From Blastobasis lacticolella (Eukaryota; Arthropoda; Insecta; Lepidoptera; Blastobasidae), in contig LR990050.1 in assembly GCA_905147135.1 (NCBI GenBank), forward strand, positions 20,210,001 to 20,274,000: 64,000 bases of DNA, given 5' to 3'. The notes below the pieces were generated by a model. That model was not told where the DNA came from. It saw only the letters and a program-made list of their open reading frames with translations, and did no database searches. Positions 35,701 to 47,700 of the stretch are shown piece after piece. A program made the position numbers and the translations under genes. Each line of letters begins with the position of its first letter. The stretch's first letter is position 1.

Positions 35701-38700
35701 TCGGAAAATTTGAAAATTAACCCACTTGAAATCCTAAGTACGAAACAATCTTGAATTTTGTTCGGACCATCAATATAGATATCCTCCTCGAACGACTTAA
35801 CATTCAAATATCCCGACTGTAGTTCCTAAGGAACGATTGTAAAGCCTAACCAAGAATATATGAGAGCTGTCAAGAGGGAACTACTGTCGCTGTTACTTGT
35901 TTCTAAATAAATCAGCAATATGGCGGATTTTCATATATTCTAGCGGGACTATTGTCTAACTCAGTTGGCAACTGATTTTGACTTTAGATAATTCTACACT
36001 ACGTTGGCCACTGGCTGTAGTGTCTACCAAATTAGAGTAATGTATGATGCTCAAATTCAGCTGTCTACTGAGATAGCCAATAGCCCTGCTGGTCAGGCTT
36101 TAACTTGGTTATGTCCGGGGGACAATTGCACTTTGAACGTTACCCGGCGGTGTTAAGACCTACATTCCCGTGTCAGGGCGATCCCGCTGGGGCTGGAGCA
36201 GATGCTGCTGCGCGGCGCGATGCTGCGCAACACGGCGCACGCGCACGCGCTCGTCGTCTACACCGGGCACGAGACCAAGCTCATGAAGAACTCCACCAAG
36301 GGTGAGTTGACACACCGCGTAACGTAGATTCTCGGAATTCAGAGACGCGAATCAGAATCAGAATTGTCTTTATTATTAAACTGGGTAAGTAAACAGGTAT
36401 GCAGATGTTATTACATTAGTAGCTCCAACAGCTTGCCCATTACGGACGTACTTTTAGAATTATGCAATTCGAATCTAATGTCAAGATACATATTAGTCTC
36501 CATCATTTAAAACATTAAGTAACATTGTCTCATAAATAAAAAATTCTAAATGTCAAAATAATAATTTCAGATGTCAAAATTGTAAATAATAACATTAGTA
36601 TCAGACGGTATAAGTAATAAGTAACTCAAAACGAGGGTAGTTCCCCTTTCAAAGTCAACAGATTCTGGAAAGAGATGAACACAATATGACGGTAGTTCCG
36701 ATTTCAAAGTCCACCAGATGGCGCTCCTGGGGCGTAAAGTGGTCATATTTACGTTAATGACCCGGCTGTGTTAAGGGTCCAGGGTCCGCCTTAACCGTGA
36801 TTTTACATATCAGGTGAAGCGACTGCCATCGGACCTCCGTGACACTGTTAACAAGGAAACTTGACCAGATTGGATCAATGTGAGGTTCCATCACGATGTT
36901 GTCCCTCACCATAAGAGCATCGGTTAGTAGCCAACTATCTGGCTTACCAGCCAGTCTAAAAATCATCATCGTCCTAGCGCTTATTCTGGCTTCTGCCAGG
37001 GTCCGCTTTCCTACTCAATCTTCTCCACTTAGCCCGGTCTTCGGCATCCTCTCGTCGGAAGCCGTTGGCTCTCGCATCCGACTCAACAATGTCAATCCAT
37101 CGCATCTTGGGTCGCCCACGGGGTCTCTTTACCTCCACGCTCCACGTTTACCAGCCAGTCTAGTATTTGCTGTTTATTTCAATCGGCGAGGTATTCATTT
37201 TTATTATTTTCCGCCGTCAACTGGTCATTGTGAACTTAGCTATCTTATTTGTTGCGACCCGATCGGCGGACGACGATGTCTCTAAGGACTAAGACTTTCG
37301 TGGATATTCACTACAATTTCACTACTAACCGTGGTAACAAACCCGACAATATGTATGTATGTATGTAATCTCTTTATTGCATCATTTATAGCATATGTGT
37401 AGTGTAAGTGTGATGACTCGCTATGTCCTTATCGCGAGTGAACTCTGTCTGCCCCCAGCACCCCTAAAACGGTCGTCGATCGACAAGCAGACAAATACCC
37501 ACATCCTGATGCTGTTCGGGATCCTGCTGGCGCTGTCGATGCTCAGCGCAGCCTTCAACGAGCTCTGGATGCGAAGGCACGCCGCCTCCGACTGGTACAT
37601 CGGGCTCAATGGTGGGTTCACATTTTTTTATGTTATCTCATCATCTTGGCGTTAATGTCCCGGTTGTGCGCTCGCCTACGAGGGCCCGGGGTCCGCCTTG
37701 ACCATGATCCAGGATTTGGCGATCAGGTAATTACAGTGGAGCGAATACCATCTGACTTCTGAGAACGTGCCAGGGGAACCTGATCATGGTTACAAATTCA
37801 GTCGCCTGAATTTGCAGGTTTCATCACGATGTTTTCCCTCACCGTAAGAGCATCGGTTAGAATTCAACTAATGTACATAACTCATAAAAGAGTCATTACC
37901 TCTCGCTTACGAGTCGGATACTCAACCGCTCGGCCACCGACGCTCCTATTTTTTAATGTTATACGGCTGACAAACAGGCGAGCGGGCAGCAGGCAGCAGC
38001 ACCAGGGGATTTACCAATGTATTGCCCGCCTCTGAAAAGACCTCTAATATAAATCTTGAACGATCCCATGTCATAGCCCAAAGGAAACACTGTGGCTGAG
38101 AGCTCATTCCACATCCGAATCGTGCGAACGAGAAACGTTCTTTCGGACCTTCGCATCGACACCAATATAACAGTGTAGGAAAGCATTTATTTGGTACTCC
38201 ATGCACACATAACTTATAAACAACAGATACTTAATTATAAGATTAATTTTTACCAGAAATACAACTTAATGCCCAAGCCTGGGTGACTGCCGGATGTGTT
38301 TATTAGCGTAGAGACGTCTTTGTCGATCAAAGTGTTTGAAAGACACGGCCGAGGAACTTAAGAATTTGATATTATTAGTCGCAGACTTAAACAAAGATTC
38401 ATGATGTAAAGTATAATGACGTATGAGAATGTGTATCGGAAAGGGCTGTATCTAAACATCTATAAAACATTACACCATCACACCTATAGCCAAGGAATAT
38501 TATGATCATCATGATCGTTTCACGTTTTATCTTAAAATAACAAAACAAAAATGGTTTACTTTAAATTATTCATAAAAGTTGTCTTCTCTTTGTTTCAGAG
38601 GCGCAAAACTCCGGCTTCTTTTTCACCTTTTTGACATTTTTAATATTATACAACAACCTTATACCCATATCGTTACAAGTTACTGCAGAAATAGTTAGGT

Positions 38701-41700
38701 TTTTTCAAGTAAGTACTTTTTATACATACCTATATACTTTATTTTTCCTATAATTCATAATGTATGCCAAGTTTTCTGTCTTCTCCGAGCCGGCCTCCTA
38801 ACTACAGACATCCATTCCCAAAGATATGAAAACGCGGTCAAGCGCAAGCTGTCTTTGAGTTTGATCCAACCTGCTATACAATAGGGGCGACTTTCCCTAA
38901 ACCGCCACTCGAACGACAAAAGTTTAATTAAATTGTAGAATCTATCAAATTGTATCTACAATGTAGAAACAAAAAACCAGTCCAAAAAACTTCCTGATTC
39001 CTATTATATATTTTACCATGGAGCAAATTAACCAGTGCAGAGCGAATCGGCTCGTTTTTTTTAAACAAGGTGATATGAGGAGGGAATGGGGAGGAAAGTG
39101 TCGCGGAATGCCCGGGCGGACTCCTCTGAGTTGACAGAGTACCTGATTGAAATCAATATTATCATCCTCGCGGTTAATCCCGGCTTCCGCCTACAGCTTT
39201 CCTTTTTTTATGACATACGGTAGGCAAATAGGCAGCCACCTGATGGGAAGTGGTCACCACTGCCTATAGACATTAGCAACACCAAGAGTATCGCCAATGC
39301 GTTGCCCACCTCCATAACACGTTGATCTGGCAGCAAAAAGGCAAATGCCCCTCCACTGCCAAAGCCACGGTTCCCCAAACGGTTCTAAAACTCTACCTAT
39401 TCTGTCTTCTCCACGCTGGCCGGTCCTGGGCATCCTCGCATCGAAAGCTGGTGGCTCTGCTACCTGGAGCTCTAAAGGCCATATTAGCATTTCATAATAT
39501 GATTCATATTAATTTGTCACAAACTCATCTGCAGCGTCGCTTGTTGACATTGACAAGACAATTTAAAATGGCGTCACTTAGTTCCAGTATTGGCCACCGG
39601 ATTGGGGCACTTATGAATCATAATATGAAACGCTAAAACGCTTTTTAGACCCCCAGGTAGCAGAGCCAATAGTTTCCGACGCGAGCATGTCCAAGACCGG
39701 GGGGAGAGGAGAAGACGTAGTAGGCAAGTAGACCCTGGCAGGAGCCGGGATTGACCGCAAGGATGAGTCATTCGTAAAAGTCATAACAAACAATTTGATT
39801 TCTGTAGGATTGTATATTTTCGTGAGTTATGAAAAATATTATTAGATAATTGTCAAAACAATGCGGTGCGGGAGATAATTTTCAGCACGATTAATAGTGT
39901 AGACAAACTAAAAGTACAAGTTCACGCTAATAAAGACCAAATAACTGAACGTTTATAAGGACTGACAAGGACAGATAATCCCCAGATTATTGCCATATCT
40001 ACACTTTATAATTTTTACTACTGTCAGTCAATACGGAGTTATCGTGGTCCTATTATAACTCTCTGCCATTCCCCCAGGCGAAGTTCATAGCGATGGACCG
40101 CGACATGTACCACGAGGCGACGGACACGCCGGCGCAGGCGCGCACCAGCAACCTCAACGAGGAGCTGGGCATGGTCAAGTACATCTTCAGCGACAAGACC
40201 GGCACGCTCACCTGCAACGTCATGGAGTTCAAGAAGTGCTCCATCCGGGAGGTCAGTATGGGCATGGTCAAGTACATCTTCAGCGACAAGACCGGCACGC
40301 TCACCTGCAACGTCATGGAGTTCAAGAAGTGCTCCATCCGGGAGGTCAGTATGGGCATGGTCAAGTACATCTTCAGCGACAAGACCGGCACGCTCACCTG
40401 CAACGTCATGGAGTTCAAGAAGTGCTCCATCCGGGAGGTCAGTATGGGCATGGTCAAGTACATCTTCAGCGACAAGACCGGCACGCTCACCTGCAACGTC
40501 ATGGAGTTCAAGAAGTGCTCCATCCGGGAGGTCAGTATGGGCATGGTCAAGTACATCTTCAGCGACAAGACCGGCACGCTCACCTGCAACGTCATGGAGT
40601 TCAAGAAGTGCTCCATCCGGGAGGTCAGTATGGGCATGGTCAAGTACATCTTCAGCGACAAGACCGGCACGCTCACCTGCAACGTCATGGAGTTCAAGAA
40701 GTGCTCCATCCGGGAGGTCAGTATGGGCATGGTCAAGTACATCTTCAGCGACAAGACCGGCACGCTCACCTGCAACGTCATGGAGTTCAAGAAGTGCTCC
40801 ATCCGGGAGGTCGGTATGGGTGGCAAGCAGATGGATGGATGGCTTTCACATGCTTCTTGACACTTCCCCTGTTAATTCAAATACCAGAGAGGCTACAGCA
40901 GTGCTAAGTATCATAATGCGCGTATTAAATGGACCGGCCAGATGAGTCGTGCGCACACGCATAGCGCCAATCATGACTACTATATGTTGGTTATTGTTGA
41001 GACGGCTGCAGTAAAAGCGTTAAGAGCTCTTTTACATTAGACGATTAAAGTAAACGAATAGATTCAGATTCAGATATTCAGCCGGAGACTGTTGGGCGCG
41101 CGCAATGACTCAACTACAAACTACAACTGAGTCAAACTCTTCTGCACTGTCCCTTGTGTCCCTGTGCAGGCTGATACCACTGCACAATGTAGTCGTCTGA
41201 TGCCAATGTGGCGCCTTTTGAGAACCGGTCTACAGTAAACTGTAAACTGTGCGACCTAATTACAATAACACGTCCCTAAATTTTAGAGGACACCTCAAAC
41301 ACTTAAAGTGTCATGTTTACATGAAATAACTGTTATTCAAAGTGTTTAAAGTTTGGGGCAATGGTGAAATCGGGCAAAAATCTTTATATATTTTTGTACT
41401 TACGGCCTTCCTGATGGAAAGCTGTGACCGCAGCCTATGGACGTTTGCAATACCAGGGGCATCACCCACGCGTCGCCAACCCCGTAACGTCCCGGTTGTG
41501 CTCTCACGCACGAGGGCGATTGGCCGCCTTGACCATGATCCAGGATTTGGCAGATCAGATAATTACAGTAGAGCGGCTGCCATTTGACCTCCGTGACTCT
41601 ACCAGGGGAACCTGACCAGATTGGATCATGGTTACGAATTCAGACGCCTGAATGTGCAGGTTCATTACGATGTTTTTCCTCACCGTGTATTGTGTCCTTT

Positions 41701-44700
41701 ATATATTTGATTTGCCAACAGATTTACACTAATTGTTACATTGAAATATTATATGAAAGATCTTTAACACTTAAATGTAAATCCAATAACAGACAAACAG
41801 GCAAACAGGCAGGCGGTTCTGTATTTTTGTTGCCTGCAACCTAAATGCATGAATCGTACATCTTATAGGTGACATTTACCGCTTACCATCAGACCTACCT
41901 GCTCGTTTGTCACTGAGTAGTATAAATAAAAAACTGACGTCCCTACCCACGCCCCCCAGGTGATATACAGCCCCCCAGGCCCGGGCGAGCGTCTGGAAGA
42001 CACGCTGATCTACCAGCACATGTCCCCCGGCCACCCCGCCGCGGCCGCCGTGGACGAGTTCCTCACCATGCTGGCCGTCTGCCACACCGTCATCCCGGAG
42101 CGGCAGGCGGATACCATTAATTATCATGCTGCGTCTCCTGGTAAGAGATATGTGTACTATACTGTGTATGCATGCGAAAGAACGTTAGCACGGGAGTGTT
42201 ATGTTACGAATAAGTTTTTTCCCTGGAGAGTACAACATGGAGTTCTTCAAGAAAGGGGTTAAAAGGTTTTTACGGGGTCGGCAACGCGTGGGTGATGCCC
42301 CTGGTATTGCAAACGTCCATAGGCTGCGGTGACTGCTTACCATCAGGCAGGCCGCAAGCTTGTTTGCCACCTTAGTGGTATAAAAAAAAAGTGTAAGAGC
42401 TTCTAAAGTCAGCAACACGAGAGTGATGTCAACGTTGCCTACCCAAATATCAAAGAGTTTGTGCGCGGTGCTAATCGCGTAGTACCGCTTTCTGTAAAGA
42501 CCGGCAAGCAGAGTCGTGCGCATGCGTGTAGCGGCAATCATGACTAAACTATGTTGGCCGCCGCAGCTTGATATAGACACACATAACGTCACGCTTTTTT
42601 AAAAGTCATACGGTAGGCAAACAAGCAAGCACCAAATGAAAAGCGGTTACCGCTGCCTATAGACATTAGCAACACCAGGAGTATCGCCAATGTGTTACCC
42701 ACTTCTGTGACACGTTGCTCTGGCAGCAAAAAGGCAAATGCCCCTCCACAGCAAAGCCACGGTTCCCCAAACTCCATCTCATGGAATATTGCCAACCTTA
42801 CTCATCGGCAGGAACTCAATACTAATTAGTGTTGTTTGTCTACGGTATTTTGAAAGGTGGAGGTATTTCTCTAGTCGGGCGGCTTCCATTTGAACGGGAT
42901 ACTGTGCTAATACTAGTAACACACGCTTTGATTTGGCTGGGGCCGATCAACGATACTAATCCTTGTGTTGTACAAAATAAAGTGGAAACGCATGTGAGCC
43001 GACCTTGGTCGGACGTTCGACTATAGTTTTCGCTCACAAAAGCGACTTTATTTTGTACATGGTATGGATTAGCATCGACTGACGGTTAGACAGCTCTAGC
43101 CAAAACGGAACGTCTGTTACAAGTTTATGCACTTTCTCTCTCTATCTCTCTTTCAGTTTGTTAATAGTAGGGTTTATAAGGAAGCCGTTATGAGAAAGAG
43201 GATGAGGATGGGTGTTTTCTTTATTTTATAATTAATTAGACAAATACTACTTAAATGAATAAATAGTTTTTAGTGTCAGTATTTTTAACTAGATACCGTC
43301 TAGTTACGATCAGTCAGAGTACAGCGGATCAGATCAGCCATGACTATTTATATCGGCGCGGGGAAATGGCAACTTTGAAGTGCTTAGTACTATTTTCTAT
43401 AATACGAGGATAAGGGCGAGGAATCCTCATCAACCATACTTAACCAGTCGTGTCTCCCCCCAGACGAGCGCGCGCTGGTGATGGGCGCGGCGATGCTGGG
43501 CCACGTGTTCGAGACGCGCACGCCGCGCGCCGTGCGCGTGCGCGCGCCCGCCCGCCCCACCGCCGACGAGTACGAGGTGCTGCACGTCATTGATTTCACT
43601 TCGGCCAGGAAGCGGATGTCGGTGGTTGTCAGGACGCCGGATGGTAGGTATTTTTATTATGTCATACGGTAGCCATTGTGGTTCGCGGCAAGCGGCCATT
43701 ACATGCTGAGAAGGGGTCCATTTACGCTAGATGCCCACGAAAAATGACACTGGAATGCACTAGTTTAAAGAGTTTCATTGCAAATCTTGCACACGACTCC
43801 ATGTAAATTTAACCAGGAATTTGCTCTTATCGGCCTAAGAAACGAGGTCGATTTTTCCTTGTAATGATAATCTGACAGTTTACAGAACGTTGGCGATAAT
43901 TTGAGTACACAAAAAGTTGTCATGGATGTAATGTGAAAACAATAAGGGTCCTAAGATCCTGCCCTGTGGCACACCTAGGGCGGGTGTGCCACAAGGCAGT
44001 ATTTTAGACAACTTTTGTTTAATTGAAAAACTGTAACAGTATTTAGTGCACACGTTGTTCCAGGACGTTATGTATGTATGTATGAAGAACTGTAAACTAT
44101 TTATTATCCTTCCTTTTTTTGCACAATCTATACATAGCATAAATTAAAGTCGTTTCCGCGTCTGTCTGTATGTAGTTTTGCTAACTCTTAAACTATGCAA
44201 AGGATTTTGATGCGATTTTCACATCAGTGAAACATACATAATTTCTTTCGAAAGGTTTATATGTATAATACATACATACTATAATAAAGAAAAGCCGACA
44301 CTCTTACGGTAAGTGAAAACATCGTGATGAAACCTGCACGTTCAGGTGACTAAATGTGTAACCATTATCCAATATGGTCGGGTTCCCTTCTTAGCAGGAT
44401 TACAGAGGTCAGGTGCTAGTTGCTCCACTGTAATTATCTGATCTGCCAAAACCTGTATCATGATCCCGGGCCCTCGTTGGAGGCCTCGGTTGGAGAGCAC
44501 AACCGGGACATTAACGCCAATGTGATTTTAGTAAAGAGAAACTAAGAAAACACGTTTGATGCCGCTACAAGTCTACTATAAAACATAATTCGAACAAAAT
44601 CTGACCCAACCTAACCCCTCCCCCAGGCAAAATCAAAGTGTTCTGCAAGGGCGCAGACTCAGTAATCTTCCCCCGGCTAGCCTGCGGGTATGAGAGCGGT

Positions 44701-47700
44701 GGGGGCGCGGGCGGCGCGGGGGGTGCGGCAGCCGCCGTGGAGGCCACGCTGCAGCATCTCGAACACTTCGCCACGGAGGGACTGAGGACGTTGGTGTTCG
44801 CTGTTGCTGATATCGAGGAGGAGGTTTATAAGGTGGGTGGGGGGTAGGGGCTGAGTGGAGGTCAATTTCTGGGCGTAGTCGAGGTCGAAACCGATTAATC
44901 GGCTATTGCCTCAACCTTCGGCCGAAGCCTAAGCCAATGATTGATAGATTTATTGATACGATGTAATATTTATTGTACCAAAGGAAAATATACATTATAC
45001 ACTTAGAACCTTCGGCTTCGGTTTCTGTGATTTCATACAAAAGAATATCATATACGCTAAAAAAAAAAACAGATTTTCTAAACAGACGAACTTTGGCCCT
45101 TATTCTCATTGTGGTAGTCTTAAAATACAATAAAAATTACTAACTCTTGCCATTGTCGCGATATGTGCAGGAGTGGGCCAACATGTACCACAAGGCGTCC
45201 ATCTCGATCTTGCATCGAGAGCAGAAGATCGAAGAGGCGGCGCTGCTCATCGAGACCAACCTGAGGCTGCTGGGAGCCACTGCTATTGAGGATAAATTGC
45301 AGGTAAAATAAAAACACTGTCTTTTCATAATCATAATAGACACCCACAATACAAGGTCATGCCTACATAACACTACACCTACAAATACTTAGCGTTGTCA
45401 GAGACGATGGTGTAAATTTTTAATAATGTCCATTCACGGTGTGCCTCAGGGTTGTGTATTTTACACTGACCTTGTAATGTTTGTAATTTAGTGTTTGGAT
45501 TGTAACGTAGGAGTCAATTGTATGTATTTACGTATGTAATTGTACGTTGTCCTATTTTTATGTACCATGGACTGTTTCCTGTTTATCGCAAAGTAGTAAA
45601 TGTTACTTTTATTATCAATGGCCGGCATCGCATCCGCTCCCCTTCCATCAGGTGGAGCCTCTGAATGTATGCCTACATAGAAAGAAAAAAAATGTGCGTA
45701 ATGAAACGACAAAATTACCCTAGTTACCTATTTACCTATTAGTTGCCTATTTAGACCCTACCGAGCAACTTCTAACTCGGTTGGAACGACTGCAGAATCT
45801 TTGCATCAGATACGTGTTTGGGCTACGTAAGTTCGACCACGTGTCCGAATATAGACGTAAATTAAATTGGCTTCCTATACGGCAACGAAGAGAGTGCCAT
45901 ATACTTGGGTTATTGTTTAACGCACTTTTTAATCCCGCCGCTCCTCTGTACCTCCGCGAAATGTTTAATTTCTGTCCGCCCGCTAATCCCCGACTACGCC
46001 CCCGCAAGGAACTTCAGCTTGAAATTCCTGCTTACATCTCAGCTGGTTACGGAAAGTCGTTCCGAGTATTGGCTGCGCGTCTGTGGAACGCACTACCGGA
46101 AGACGTTCAGAATGCTCGCACGTTATGTTCCTTCAAGGAACTTGTGAAAAAACACCTCCTCGGCTATGAATAGAGCATTATTTGTTATATGTATAATAAA
46201 TATATATTTATAGTATTTATTATTGTATAGTGTAGGCATAGTTATTTATATATGTGTATTTTTATAGGTTTAAATATATTTATTTAGGTTAAGTCAATTT
46301 ACTTAGTACATTAATTGTATAGGTACTCATTGTTGCCTCCACCGCTCGTTAAAGCTCCTTTCAGCTTATCTAAGGTTAGCTGTAAGAAATCCCATTGTGG
46401 GATAAGCCCGCCTTTGCAATGTATTTTATATCACTTTGTTATATAGTTCTAAGGTATTTAATGCAATAAAGAGTTTACATACATACATACATACAAAAAC
46501 GTTATCAGCGAATGAGCAGTTTTCCAATAGTTATCTAAAGCATTCCTATCCACTCACTAGATGGCGCCCCGACAATTTTAGTATTTGATAATCGCTTGAA
46601 ATAGGTTCTTAGCAAAGAGGATATAAACACTGGGTACGTTGTATTTTATAATATTGTATTTGTCAATTTTTTTTTTTATACCTCTAAGGCGGCAAACAAG
46701 CTTACGGCCTGCCTGATGGTAAACAGTCACCGCAGCCTATAGACGTTTGCAATACCAGGGGCATCACCCACGCGTTGCCGACCCCGTAACAACCCTTTCT
46801 TGAAGAACTCCATGTTGTATTCTCCAAGGAAAACCTCGCCAGGTCAATAGTTTTCAACCATTTTAAAAATTGTAATAATAATGGAACGTAGTGCCTACTT
46901 ATATAAATATTTCTTTGTACATTTCGTTCAACCTTTAACAGTTAAGTTTATATTAATAAACATTTAATTTTTAAGTTTAGTATTTGTTGGCTGCATGAAA
47001 TCACTGCCACCATCATACAGATTAAAAAAAGGTTACCAAAATTGTAGAAGCGCCATCTATTTATGCTTTTTGAAACCAACTGACAATACCTACTGAAAAA
47101 GTCCTCATTGAAGACATTTACAATCAGTTAAGTTGGATAAGTCATTAATGATAGCATAGAAATAATAAGGCTGCCAAAATGCTGCCTTGTGGCACACCTG
47201 ACGCCGATGTTGCACGAGGCAGCATTTTGGGACCCTTATTATACTGGGGTTAGGTGTCCCGCAAGGCAGCACTTTGGGACCCTTATTATACTGGGTTTAG
47301 GTGTCCCGCAAGGCAGCACGTTGGGACCCTTATTATACTGGGTTTAGGTGTCCCGCAAGGCAGTATTTTGGAAGCCTTATTATACTGGGGTTAGGTGTCC
47401 CGCAAGGCAGCACTTTGGGACCCTTATTATACTGGGTTTAGGTGTCCCGCAAGGCAGCACGTTGGGACCCTTATTATACTGGGTTTAGGTGTCCTGCAAG
47501 GCAGCATTTTGGGACCCTTATTATACTGGGGCTAGGTGTCCCGCAAGGCAGCATTTTGGGACTCTTATTATACTGGGGCTAGGTGTCCCGCAAGGCAGCA
47601 TTTTGGGACCCTTATTATACTCGGGTTAGGTGTCCCGCAAGGCAGCATTTTGGGACCCTTATTATACTGGGGCTAGGTGTTTCGAAGGACAGCATTTTGG

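Noticed and set aside
40053..40907. Minus-strand and alternate-frame proteins of over 200 residues
   Set aside because: They are shadows of the 93-bp array of exon 9; only the frame containing DKTGT has homology.
45781..46173. Host protein-coding gene
   Set aside because: The frame is the C-terminus of a LINE reverse transcriptase followed by a LINE 3' tail.
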